Assembly: GCF_028736215.1 (NCBI RefSeq)
Contig: NZ_CP117883.1
Location: forward strand, 6,448,001-6,512,000
Reading direction: 5' to 3'
Source of the DNA: Mucilaginibacter sp. KACC 22773
GTDB taxonomy: Bacteria; Bacteroidota; Bacteroidia; Sphingobacteriales; Sphingobacteriaceae
Length of the DNA stretch: 64,000 nucleotides
Shown here: positions 51,323 through 59,350 of the stretch, piece after piece
How positions within the stretch are numbered: position 1 is the first letter of the stretch
How the letters are laid out: each line of letters starts with the position of its first letter
Notes under the pieces: model-generated
What the model saw: the letters and a program-made list of their open reading frames with translations, nothing else
What the model was told of the DNA's origin: nothing
The model's database searches: none
Translations under genes and position numbers: made by a program

Positions 51323-52277
51323 GCCCCTGCTTGTTTTTATACTGATAAAAGGCTGCCATCAACTGCTCGAAGCCTACATGTTTGTGCTCGCCGCTGTCGT
51401 TACTTATGCTTATGGTTTCGTGATCACTAAACTTAAACCCCTCGAGCGCCGACCACACATCAATATCGGCGGCCAATGGCGTAGCTCCGACCTTTTTGTG
51501 CGACTTGGGCAGCAAATCCCAAATGTTGCTTAAGTGCACAGCCCTGAACTCCAGTTGCAAGCGTTGTTCTTTCAGAAAATTTTCCACAAATTCATTGGCC
51601 GGGTTAAACAATAGTTCGGCAGGTGTACCCGATTGAACTATTTTGCCTTTATCCATCAGGCAAATTCTGTCGCCAAGTTCAAAAGCCTCCTGCACATCGT
51701 GGGTAACCATAATGATGGTTTTACGCTTCAATTCATCAAGGGCCTTAAACTCCTTATGAATGTTCGACCGGGTAACATTGTCCAGCGCGCCAAAGGGCTC
51801 ATCCATCAGCAAAACCGGGGGGTCAGACACCAGGGCCCGGGCCAAACCTACGCGCTGTTGCTGGCCACCACTCAATTCATTTGGGTAAACATGCAGATAA
51901 CGTTTATCCAGGTGTAGTTTCTCCATCAATTCGGCTACCCTGTTTTCCGTTTTCTTTTTATCCCATTTTAGCAGCTGCGGCACTATGGCAATATTTTCGG
52001 CCACAGTATAGTGCGGAAACAACCCGTTGTTTTGCAGTACGTAGCCAATACCGCGCCTTAAAACCTCTGGCTGCTGATCAAATATATTTTGATTGTTAAT
52101 GTAGATATTGCCGCCGGTAGGTTCAATCAACCGGTTAATCATTTTTAGCGTTGTAGTTTTGCCGCAGCCGCTGGTGCCCAGCAAAATCAAATTTTCCCGG
52201 GGCTGTACCTCAAAGGAGATGACATCAACGGCTTTAACCTTCCCAAATTGTTTGCTTATGCCGTCAACTTTAATCAT
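51315..52277 (-). CDS. ABC transporter ATPase, EgtV/OpuBA-like
   Basis: A 320-residue ATPase of the osmoprotectant/ergothioneine class. Walker A is GTSGCGKTT (about residues 34-42), the Q-loop is YVLQNNGLFPH, the signature LSGGQQQRV, Walker B VLLMDEPFGALD, and the H-loop VTHD. The C-terminal 80 residues resemble a shortened regulatory region in place of the usual CBS pair. It overlaps the permease/binding gene by 8 bp and starts 9 bp after the disulfide reductase gene, so all are translated from one message. Confidence 0.92.
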   Translation of the reverse strand: MIKVDGISKQFGKVKAVDVISFEVQPRENLILLGTSGCGKTTTLKMINRLIEPTGGNIYINNQNIFDQQPEVLRRGIGYVLQNNGLFPHYTVAENIAIVPQLLKWDKKKTENRVAELMEKLHLDKRYLHVYPNELSGGQQQRVGLARALVSDPPVLLMDEPFGALDNVTRSNIHKEFKALDELKRKTIIMVTHDVQEAFELGDRICLMDKGKIVQSGTPAELLFNPANEFVENFLKEQRLQLEFRAVHLSNIWDLLPKSHKKVGATPLAADIDVWSALEGFKFSDHETISISNDSGEHKHVGFEQLMAAFYQYKNKQGHE

Positions 52278-52286
52278 GCGGTAAAA

Positions 52287-53672
52287 CTAATCTTCAAGCG
52301 CCAGGAACAGGTTATTTAATGATTCGGCATATAATGGGTGAGCAAAAATAAAATAACGAATTGTGTCGTAGGTAATTCCACCCTCCATAGCCATTTGCAG
52401 CACAGTCATGATCTCGCCGCCTTCGGGGCCTAAAACCGTTGCCCCTAATATTTTCCTGGTTTTAACATCAACTATGACCTTCATAAAACCACGGGTATCG
52501 CCGGTTTCAATGGCACGGGCCACATGTGCCATGGGCAGTTTGGCTACTTTATAATTCAACCGTTGTTTTTTTGCTTCAGCCTCGTCAATCCCTACCCGGC
52601 CCAGTTGCGGATCAGTAAACATGCAATAAGGCACCAACCTGTCGGTAATACTCAGGTTTTGCTTTTCAATTAGGTTGCGATAAACTATGGTGTAATCATT
52701 ATACGAAATGTGTGTGAAAGCGGGCCCGCCTTTTACATCGCCAAGGGCGTAAATACCTTTCACATTTGTTTCCAGTTTGCTGTTTACTTTGATGTTGCCT
52801 TTTTCATCTGTTTCTACCCCGGCTTTATCTAACCCCAACGTTTCAGTTTGCGGAGTGCGCCCAACTGCTACCAATACGTGGCTGCACCTTATCTTCTTTT
52901 CTTGGCCATTGCTGGTTATAGTAGCGGTTATTTTACCGCCGGTTTTCTGCTTAAATTTTGTAACATGCGCATTGGTGAGTACCTTAATCTTTTCGGCCTC
53001 CAGAATCCTTTGCATTTCGGCAGATACGTCCTCGTCCTCGCGCGAAACTATTCTTTCAGATTTCTCCAAAATAGTAACCTTGCTGCCAAACCGGCGAAAC
53101 ATCTGGCCAAACTCCAGGCCGATATAATTACCACCGAGCACCAATAAATGCTCCGGCACATAATCCAAGTCGAGGATGGTTGTTGAAGTAAGATATTTGA
53201 TTTCGGCCAATCCCTCAATTTCAGGAATAAAAGGCCTGGCGCCCACGTTTAAAAAAATCTGATCGGCCTGGATATTTTGCTTTTTCCCGTTTTTAAGTTT
53301 TACCGAAACGGTTTTATCGCCGGTAAATGTTGCCTCGCCAAATACAACATCCAGCCCTTTTATCTTCTCGGCCGCATGCTGCCCTCCTATGCGCGACTGC
53401 ATTACGATATCGTCCTTTCGCTTTTTTATACGAGGCATGTTCACGGCAAATTTCTTTACCGGTACACCCAAGTCGGCACTTTTGCCCGCCATATAAGCTG
53501 CCTTTGCCGATGCCACCCAGGTTTTGGTTGGAGTACAGCCATCATTAACACAGGTGCCGCCATAAAAACGTTTTTCAATAATCACAGTTTTCATTCCGGC
53601 CAGTGCCAGCTTTTTGGCAAGCGGCCCCCCCGCCTGGCCAGCACCTATAACAATGGCATCAAATTTTTTCAT
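52287..53672 (-). CDS. FAD-dependent pyridine nucleotide-disulfide oxidoreductase, mercuric-reductase-like
   Basis: A 461-residue flavoprotein of the glutathione-reductase class. The FAD motif is VIGAGQAGGPLAKKLALAG (residues 8-26), the redox-active disulfide is in GGTCVNDGCTPTK, the NAD(P) site is HLLVLGGNYIGLEFGQMF, and the second FAD motif is GIYALGDVKGG. The dimer-interface His-Glu pair is in AHPLYAESL. The substrate is unknown. In this operon it could reduce an oxidised form of ergothioneine or a mixed disulfide. Generic quinone or metal reduction is also possible, and the mercury-specific C-terminal cysteine pair is absent. Confidence 0.9.
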   Translation of the reverse strand: MKKFDAIVIGAGQAGGPLAKKLALAGMKTVIIEKRFYGGTCVNDGCTPTKTWVASAKAAYMAGKSADLGVPVKKFAVNMPRIKKRKDDIVMQSRIGGQHAAEKIKGLDVVFGEATFTGDKTVSVKLKNGKKQNIQADQIFLNVGARPFIPEIEGLAEIKYLTSTTILDLDYVPEHLLVLGGNYIGLEFGQMFRRFGSKVTILEKSERIVSREDEDVSAEMQRILEAEKIKVLTNAHVTKFKQKTGGKITATITSNGQEKKIRCSHVLVAVGRTPQTETLGLDKAGVETDEKGNIKVNSKLETNVKGIYALGDVKGGPAFTHISYNDYTIVYRNLIEKQNLSITDRLVPYCMFTDPQLGRVGIDEAEAKKQRLNYKVAKLPMAHVARAIETGDTRGFMKVIVDVKTRKILGATVLGPEGGEIMTVLQMAMEGGITYDTIRYFIFAHPLYAESLNNLFLALED

Positions 53673-53674
53673 CC

Positions 53675-53956
53675 TTATGGAGTTACTTTAACACCTTTCC
53701 AGAACGCTACATAGTTGGTAATGTTTGCTGCAGCATCTTTTGGCTGTGGATAATACCATGCGGCATCCTGGTTTTTTTGCCCATTAACGTTCAGTGTATA
53801 ATAAGATGCCAGCCCTTTCCATGGGCAGGTAGTATGCGTACCGGTAGTTTCCAGGTATTCGCTTTTTACACTTTCAATAGGAAAGTAATGATTATTTTCG
53901 ACAACAATAGTATCATCGCTTTCGGCAATGACCTCCCCGTTCCAGATGGCTTTCAT
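53675..53956 (-). CDS. DUF427 domain protein
   Basis: A 93-residue protein from the ATG at 53956 (an in-frame ATG at 53977 would add seven residues). It matches DUF427: MKAIWNGEVIAESDDTIVVE, NHYFPIESVKSEYLETTGTH, then TTCPWKGLASYYTLNVNG with the conserved Cys-Pro-Trp-Lys-Gly, and AAWYYPQPKDAA. The family is a small beta-fold of unknown function. It is the first gene of the six-gene operon, 2 bp before the disulfide reductase. Confidence 0.9.
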   Translation of the reverse strand: MKAIWNGEVIAESDDTIVVENNHYFPIESVKSEYLETTGTHTTCPWKGLASYYTLNVNGQKNQDAAWYYPQPKDAAANITNYVAFWKGVKVTP

Positions 53957-54109
53957 AATATGAGTAGATTTTACCATAAAGATAGCCTTAACCTGTGCAA
54001 ATTTACAATGCGGTTGGCTTATTTTGTTTGTTAATTAAATATATAACATTCATAATCAGCACCAAATAAAAAAAGTTTAAAATTTATTTTTAATTTATCA
54101 ATTAAGCTA

Positions 54110-54117
54110 TATCTTTG
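54110..54117 (+). promoter_or_regulatory. -7-like box of the tRNA-Glu promoter
   Basis: TATCTTTG matches the Bacteroidota -7 consensus TAnnTTTG and lies 34 bp upstream of the tRNA 5' end. An AT-rich stretch precedes it, without a clear -33 TTTG. Confidence 0.5.
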
Positions 54118-54151
54118 CATTCCCAAAATAAGGGAAACAAAAATAAAAAAA

Positions 54152-54223
54152 GGCCCGTTCGTCTAGGGGTTAGGACGTAAGATTTTCATTCTTGAAACAG
54201 GGGTTCGATTCCCCTACGGGCTA
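54152..54223 (+). tRNA. tRNA-Glu (UUC)
   Basis: A 72-nt cloverleaf. Acceptor GGCCCGT pairs with ACGGGCT, the anticodon loop TTTTCAT gives anticodon TTC, and the T-arm is GGGG-TTCGATT-CCCC. No CCA is encoded. A strong terminator lies just after it, and IS copy 2 starts 79 bp downstream. Confidence 0.95.
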
Positions 54224-54227
54224 CTTG

Positions 54228-54269
54228 AGGGGAAAGGTTATCAAAAGATAACTTTTCCCCTTTCTTTTT
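54228..54269 (+). terminator. Rho-independent terminator of tRNA-Glu
   Basis: AGGGGAAAGGTTATC pairs with GATAACTTTTCCCCT (one G-U) across a 4-nt loop, followed by TTCTTTTT. Confidence 0.9.
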
Positions 54270-54302
54270 GCCCGATAATTCGCTATTAATCAACAATAAT
54301 TT

Positions 54303-55741
54303 GGATCAAGCAAAATAATTGTGGGGGAGTAAAAAAAGTATTTGTTTTGGGGATAGGAATAACAAATACGAATACCCTTGACAGCAGCATACGAAACCCT
54401 TGTCCGTTTAATCTTACCTGAAGGTCTTTTAGAATATTTTGAACTTATGGATGTTCGCTCATCTGAGAGCGGGCAATTGAACATTTACCTGGAAGAAAAG
54501 AACCTTGCTCCATCAGGTTATGAGAAGCCACAACTGGAATCCAGGGGCTTCTTACCGGAAACGGCCATACAGGATTTTCCTATTCATGGCCATAAAGTAG
54601 CGCTTTGTATCAAAAGACGCAGATGGGAAGTAAAAGCAAGTGGTGAGATCATTACAAGAGACTGGGATTTAGTAAGGAAGGGAGCGCGGATGACTACAGA
54701 ATTCGGCACTTTTTTAAAAGGTATATTTGGATAATCATCCTATTAGCAGCCATTTGTTAGGCAAGTTATATGAGGTGGACGGCAAGCAGCTCGGTCAGCA
54801 ATATAAAGATCACCTGAGTGATTTTCACAGCTGGGGTCAGAAATGGCATGCAGAGGAGTGGATGCTGTTTGCAGATAATATAGGCCCTTACCTGAGTATA
54901 GATGAAACCGCCTTAAGCAACGGAGAACTGTATACCATTGTTACCAATAAAGAAGCCAAAGGTGGTAAAAAGGCTATCGTAGCGATGATAAAAGGCACAC
55001 AGGCCGAACAGATTATGGCTGTACTGGAGCGAGTACCTGTCCGTAAAAGGAATAAAGTTAAGGAAGTGACGATGGATATGGCTGCTAACATGATCAAGGC
55101 TATCCGCAGGTGCTTTTCTAATGCTGTGCGTGTTGTTGACCGGTTCCATGTACAAAAGCTGGCCTATGATGCTGCACAGGAAGCAAGGATCAAATATCGC
55201 TGGGAAGCATTAGAGCAAGAGAACAAAGCAATAGAGGACGCTAAAAAAAACAAGCAAAGCTATCAGCCTGAAGTATTTAGCAACGGGGATACTTTAAAAC
55301 AATTACTGGCCAGAAGCAGGTATCTGCTATTTAAACACCCATCTAAGTGGACTGTATCACAGAAAGAAAGAGCTGATCTGTTGTTTCCAAGGTATCCCTT
55401 GCTGCTCAAAGCCTACAACCTGTCAGTCCGGCTGGGGCAGATTTTCACTATCTGTAAAGACAAGCAGCAGGCGTTTAAAAGACTGGCAATCTGGTATAAT
55501 GATGTAGAAGATGCAGGAATTGAATCTTTTAAAACCGTTGCAAGATCTGTCAAATCGCATTATGAATCTATCCTAAACTTCTTCGATAACAGAAGTACCA
55601 ACGCCTCGGCAGAATCTTTCAATGCTAAGCTCAAAGCTTTTAGAGCATCTTTAAGAGGTGTAAGAGATACTTCTTTCTTCTTATTCAGACTTGCTAAATA
55701 TATGCCTGACTTTTTTATCCCCCAACTTTTCGGATTGATCC
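54303..55741 (+). mobile_element. Insertion sequence copy 2, ISL3-like (ISAon1 type), no target duplication
   Basis: It is nearly identical to 128-1567 in the same orientation. I found only two differences: one base that changes Arg to His in the small frame, and loss of one A near the 3' end of the transposase gene. The inverted ends are intact, but the 8 bp outside each end (AATAATTT and TTAATGAT) do not match, so no target duplication is seen. The element lies just downstream of the tRNA-Glu terminator. Confidence 0.9.
54378..54734 (+). CDS. ISAon1-type transposase, N-terminal region protein (copy 2)
   Basis: 118 residues, identical to the copy at 203-559 except for His in place of Arg near residue 70. 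Starts at TTG. Its stop overlaps the start of the catalytic frame by 8 nt. Confidence 0.8.
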   Translation: MTAAYETLVRLILPEGLLEYFELMDVRSSESGQLNIYLEEKNLAPSGYEKPQLESRGFLPETAIQDFPIHGHKVALCIKRRRWEVKASGEIITRDWDLVRKGARMTTEFGTFLKGIFG

Positions 55742-55887
55742 TTAATGATTCGGGATTTCTTCAAATAGCGTCGTTGTTTGTTGTAATAGTCGAAAAAAAT
55801 ATCGAAACGTTAATCTTAGTTGTATCTGTTCGATTTCTTCTCAAGGTGAACAATGTGGAACCATCGGCCACTTCAATAGACCGATGA
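54727..55887 (+). pseudogene. ISAon1/ISL3-like transposase with 3' frameshift (copy 2)
   Basis: The first 323 or so residues are identical to copy 1, including the catalytic acidic residues. One A is missing in the run within the FRLAKIYA codons, so the frame changes to LAKYMPDFF and continues beyond the IS right end to a stop at 55885-55887, adding about 60 foreign residues. Only the last few native residues are lost, so activity may remain. It can also be supplied in trans by copy 1. Confidence 0.75.
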
Positions 55888-56107
55888 ACTGAAATTCTCG
55901 AATCGTTTTTATAAGAATTGAAAAATTAAGCTGTTACCGCTAAGAATATTTTCAAAAGGTTCAGAATAGATTAGGAGAAGAAGAATTCAAATAACACACT
56001 GATATGCACATCGCCTGTAGCAACCAGCGGCAGGCGATGTGCATACTGCTGTGCCAGCCGGTTGGCGGGTGATAAGCGATCCCGCATGGACTGGCACAAC
56101 AATACAG
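55742..56107. other. Right flank of IS copy 2, no confident gene
   Basis: About 365 bp. A minus-strand frame of about 45 codons (55761 to about 55925) ends at a TGA and reads as a possible C-terminal remnant without a start, so an interrupted or rearranged gene is possible. A GC-rich CAGCGG...GCTG stretch near 56021-56060 can form a hairpin near the end of the VOC gene. Confidence 0.35.
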
Positions 56108-56476
56108 TTATTTCATTGAATGAAAAGCGACGCGGTTCCCTTCCGTATCGGTGAAACGCGCGGTAAAGCCATTTGGGCCGATAGAAGTTTTAGGTAGAGT
56201 GATAATTCCACCGGCAGCTTCCACCCTGGCTAAGGGAACAGCCAGGTCCTCGCCACCATTCAGATAGATGAGAGCGCCTTGCTGCGAGGGTTCGTAGCCC
56301 TCTTCCTCCAACAAGCCGCCGCCGATCTCGCCTTTTTGCATGTCGGCAGGGAACATCGCGTATTTCATACCATCGAAAGGTAGGATCATTTGGATATCTA
56401 ACACCTGTTCATAAAAAGCTTTTGCCCTTTCGAAATTTTTAGCTGGTATTTCGAACCAGTTGATCGCGTGTGCCAT
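56108..56476 (-). CDS. VOC (glyoxalase/bleomycin-resistance) family protein
   Basis: A 122-residue protein with the paired beta-alpha-beta-beta-beta units of the vicinal oxygen chelate fold. HAINWFEIPAKNFERAKAFY opens the first half and ARVEAAGGIITLPKTSIGPN and TDTEGNRVAFHS form the second. It belongs to the common small VOC group without an assigned substrate. It follows the decayed SRPBCC gene in the cluster led by an ArsR regulator, a grouping I recall as frequent in soil bacteria. Confidence 0.9.
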   Translation of the reverse strand: MAHAINWFEIPAKNFERAKAFYEQVLDIQMILPFDGMKYAMFPADMQKGEIGGGLLEEEGYEPSQQGALIYLNGGEDLAVPLARVEAAGGIITLPKTSIGPNGFTARFTDTEGNRVAFHSMK

Positions 56477-56499
56477 AAGTTAAAGTGTTTTGTTGTGTG

Positions 56500-56812
56500 T
56501 TATAAAGTTAAGTAAATGGATTTAATGACTAAATCCCAGCCCTTAGAACAGCGTTCATAGACTTCTTTTTCGGGGGTTAGTCCATTCTTTTTGGTTCTTC
56601 AGCCAGTCCGGTTTGCCCCCGGTTACCAGCCAAACTGGCTTTTGGCCGGGGATAAATTCTACCACCTTATGTTTGGCATAATTCGTACCAGGGTGACAAA
56701 TGATAAATTCATCACTTAAGGTGCTACTACTGCCTTCAAAATCTTTGGTCCTCCAATTAGCCACCAGGGTTAGCTTCAAAAAGCTTCATTCGCTGAGCCG
56801 GTGATCAATACA
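56500..56812 (-). pseudogene. Decayed SRPBCC (AHSA1-like) gene
   Basis: Three fragments in different frames read as one SRPBCC domain. The first is ITGSANEAF (about 56783-56809), the second is VANWRTKDFEGSSSTLSDEF through EWT (about 56577-56764), and the third is LTPEKEVYERCSKGWDLVI to a TAA at 56500-56502. The family normally has about 20-25 residues between the second and third parts, and these are missing. It resembles the second domain of the tandem SRPBCC protein encoded next to it, so it may be an old duplicate. Confidence 0.75.
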
Positions 56813-56828
56813 TGGGTCTGATACGAGC

Positions 56829-57695
56829 TCATCTTTGTTTAAAGTCGCCTTTGCCGGTCTCAAAATAAGATGCTAAGCTGCGGGGGATCCAATGAGTCCA
56901 GCCGGGTACGCAATCTTTGAAACAGGCAATACCTGCCACCAGGCCCAGGTGGGTAAAGGTTAGGGTGTGGCCGTCGATCTCAAAGATCATATCATGACCT
57001 TTCCATTCGTGTTTATCTTCATACCAGGGCATATAACAATCATCGACATGCCAAATTACTTTATTGCCGGTTAGTTCGGTAACGGTATAGTTGAACCAGG
57101 CTTCGGGGCCCATTTTGATGATGAACTGATCGCCCCTTTTCTCGGCGCGGCCTTCAAAGCCGACGCCCCACCAGTTAGCGACCTCGCTGATCTTTTTCAA
57201 TGCGGCTTCGGGACTAATCGAAATGGCGATCTGAGTGCTGAAGCTATTGCTGATGAAGTTCCGGTAAACATCCATGATCCCGCGCCAGCCCTCATTAATA
57301 CCGCCGACTGCTCCGCCCAGGCGCTGCACATCAAAGTGGGTCAGTTTAACACGGGTTTGTTTGTCGCCTTCGGGAATAAATTCCACACGTACTTCGGTAT
57401 GCAATTCCGGGTCAAATTGCAGGTTGGCATCTGTCTGCCAATCCAGCGCGAGAAGTGCATAAGGGTCATAGATCAGGACTTTGCCTAATTCGCTTTCGCG
57501 GCCGTCACTGTTAAAGCCGAACCAGCGCCCGCCGGTTTGGGGTTCCAGGCCGACTTTGACCATGGTACAGTCTTCGGTATGGCCAGAGGCGGGCCACCAG
57601 AGGCCTATTTGGTTGACGAATACTTCGAAGGCGGTCTGCTGCGCAGCCGCTACGGTGATCTCTTTTTTAATGGTGTTTAATTCGATGGTTTCCAT
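56829..57695 (-). CDS. Tandem SRPBCC-domain protein
   Basis: A 288-residue protein with two START-like SRPBCC domains. Domain 1 (1-150) is of the AHSA1 type: IKKEITVAAAQQTAFEVFVN, LWWPASGHTED, GGRWFGFNSDGRESELGKVL, ending in GGINEGWRGIMDVYRNF. Domain 2 (about 155-285) has AALKKISEVANWWGVGFEGR, then VIWHVDDCYMPWYEDKHEWK and TFTHLGLVAGIACFKDCVPG. Such domains bind hydrophobic ligands. Its start overlaps the membrane-protein gene by 19 bp, within the ArsR-led operon. Confidence 0.88.
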   Translation of the reverse strand: METIELNTIKKEITVAAAQQTAFEVFVNQIGLWWPASGHTEDCTMVKVGLEPQTGGRWFGFNSDGRESELGKVLIYDPYALLALDWQTDANLQFDPELHTEVRVEFIPEGDKQTRVKLTHFDVQRLGGAVGGINEGWRGIMDVYRNFISNSFSTQIAISISPEAALKKISEVANWWGVGFEGRAEKRGDQFIIKMGPEAWFNYTVTELTGNKVIWHVDDCYMPWYEDKHEWKGHDMIFEIDGHTLTFTHLGLVAGIACFKDCVPGWTHWIPRSLASYFETGKGDFKQR

Positions 57696-58075
57696 ATCAG
57701 GTAAACATAAAGGGTTAATATTCCGGCCAGCAGCGTGAACACCGCGGCTAAAAGAAAGAAATAAATGAGTTCAATAACACCCATAAAAAACAGGAACAAG
57801 CCGATCTGCAAAATGAATTTGCGGCTGGGCTCCAGCCAAAGCATGACCGTCAGCAATAACAGGACACCGATCATGATGAAGCCATAGCCGTCAAAGAAGT
57901 TGCCGAGGCTTGTGGAGCGGCCCATAAAATCAAAGTGCTCGGTTTGCATGCCGGTGATGACCGTGGCGACGCGTGTATTAGGGGCTTGTTTCCAGGTTAA
58001 TGCACCGATGGTATGGCCGGCGGTGTGCAGCAGCATCAGGCCGCTGGCTACTCGCAGTGGTATTTTAGGCTTCAT
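57677..58075 (-). CDS. Small four-helix membrane protein
   Basis: A 132-residue membrane protein with four helices. LRVASGLMLLHTAGHTIGAL begins it, with a conserved-looking His-x-x-x-His pair. FDGYGFIMIGVLLLLTVMLW and IELIYFFLLAAVFTLLAGIL follow. I recall similar proteins filed as the LIC_13387 family, but I am not sure. It overlaps both neighbours by 11 and 19 bp, so it is translated as part of the SRPBCC operon. Confidence 0.75.
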   Translation of the reverse strand: MKPKIPLRVASGLMLLHTAGHTIGALTWKQAPNTRVATVITGMQTEHFDFMGRSTSLGNFFDGYGFIMIGVLLLLTVMLWLEPSRKFILQIGLFLFFMGVIELIYFFLLAAVFTLLAGILTLYVYLIWKPSN

Positions 58076-58529
58076 GTTCTGCTGTGTTTTTATAAAGTTG
58101 AAGGATCATACCCCAGCCGCCGTCCATGCTTTCCACAACCTTGCCGTTGCCCAGCTTGTGCAGGTCTTTATGTTCAAAACGGATGCGCGTGGTCGAGGTG
58201 CTTTCAGGAATGAACTCGATCGCGACTTCGGTGACCAGATCAGGGGCGCACTTAAAGTCGGCGTTGATCTGCCAGGCCAGCACGAACAGGTCATAAGGCT
58301 GGTAAATCAGCACATGTCCGCAATTGGCTTCGCTGCCATCGGCATGTTTTGAATACCAACGGCCACCCGCATGCGTTTCTACAACCATTTCGGTCATGTC
58401 GGCACTGCCGATATGATGGCTGCGTGGCCACCACAGGTCCATTTTTTGGGTAAACACATCGAAAGCGGTCTTCTGAGAGGCGACGACGGTGAATTCTTTT
58501 TTGATGGATAATAATTTGGCAGCTTCCAT
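58065..58529 (-). CDS. SRPBCC (AHSA1-like) family protein
   Basis: A 154-residue START-like protein: LSIKKEFTVVASQKTAFDVF, MDLWWPRSHHIGSADMTEMV, GGRWYSKHADGSEANCGHVL and MDGGWGMILQLYKN. It is clearly related to domain 1 of the tandem protein downstream. Its stop region overlaps the membrane-protein gene, and its start overlaps the ArsR stop by one base. Ligand unknown. Confidence 0.9.
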   Translation of the reverse strand: MEAAKLLSIKKEFTVVASQKTAFDVFTQKMDLWWPRSHHIGSADMTEMVVETHAGGRWYSKHADGSEANCGHVLIYQPYDLFVLAWQINADFKCAPDLVTEVAIEFIPESTSTTRIRFEHKDLHKLGNGKVVESMDGGWGMILQLYKNTAEHEA

Positions 58530-58840
58530 TATTTTTCTTTTTCGGTTTGTTCTGCCAATGCTTTAAAGTTAGCCAATGCTTCGTCCCAGAACTGGTCTAA
58601 ATAGTTTCTCATGGCGATAATGCCTTCCCGGTTCAGTTCATAAATATTGTTATTGCCCACGGTCCGAAGATTGATCAGCTTGGCTTCCTTCAGCACCTTC
58701 AGGTGCTGGGAAACTGCCGGACGGCTCACGCTCATCCCTTCGGCGATATGTACGACCGACAAAGGGCCCTGTTGTAATTTTTCGAAGATGGACCGCCGGG
58801 TCGGATCGCCTAAGGCGTTAAAAGCTAAGTTACTGTTCAT
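58529..58840 (-). CDS. ArsR-family transcription regulator
   Basis: A 103-residue winged-helix regulator: NALGDPTRRSIFEKLQQGPL, then SVVHIAEGMSVSRPAVSQHL with the recognition helix, and LKVLKEAKLINLRTVGNNNI as the wing. It lacks the CxC metal motif of the arsenic sensors and belongs to the group that pairs with SRPBCC proteins. It heads the operon and probably represses it from the 190-bp divergent region upstream. Confidence 0.93.
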   Translation of the reverse strand: MNSNLAFNALGDPTRRSIFEKLQQGPLSVVHIAEGMSVSRPAVSQHLKVLKEAKLINLRTVGNNNIYELNREGIIAMRNYLDQFWDEALANFKALAEQTEKEK

Positions 58841-59029
58841 AATTAAATATGTAAGCCATTGCTTACCGTAAGTACAAACTTACTAATTATTTTTATACTT
58901 GCAAATTTTTTTCCTGCTGATCAAGACCGGCCAAACCGGTAATTTTTTTCTTAAATCAATTGGAAAAATCAAGTGATTTTGTTTAACTTTGAATAACAAA
59001 GAACTTTTAATAATTATAAAACACATAAA

Positions 59030-59350
59030 ATGAAGGTCTCCAGAACAAAATTCATTGTCATCTTCCTGGTGTCGGCGTTTGCCTTCCAGGTCATCACTAA
59101 TTTACTGCTGGGACCCGTAAACGGAGAGTGGTTTCCGGGAACTGGCTCACCAATAGCCTGGAAGCGTACCGTAGCCGCCATCATCTATCCTCTCAAAATT
59201 GTTTTGGTAGGACCCCTGGCACCCATATTTAACGATCCGGATCCGGCACCTCCGATCAGGGTGCTGGCCTGTGCTTTATACTGGACGGTCATCGCATTGG
59301 TTCTTCATTTTCTCCTCAGTAAAATGATCCCGCGTAAAAAACATGAATAG
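59030..59350 (+). CDS. Hypothetical small membrane protein
   Basis: A 106-residue protein with a membrane helix near each end (KFIVIFLVSAFAFQVITNLL and VLACALYWTVIALVLHFLLS) and a proline-rich loop between (FNDPDPAPPIRV). I do not recognise it. It is divergent from the ArsR operon. A TAACTTTG at 58984-58991 fits the Bacteroidota -7 box 38 bp before the ATG. Confidence 0.65.
   Translation: MKVSRTKFIVIFLVSAFAFQVITNLLLGPVNGEWFPGTGSPIAWKRTVAAIIYPLKIVLVGPLAPIFNDPDPAPPIRVLACALYWTVIALVLHFLLSKMIPRKKHE

Noticed and set aside
128..55741. The two direct IS copies as a 54-kb composite transposon
   Set aside because: The outer ends do not share a target duplication across the whole unit, and the interior holds core genes (metH, feoB, gcvH, tsaE). 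Independent insertions or recombination explain it better.
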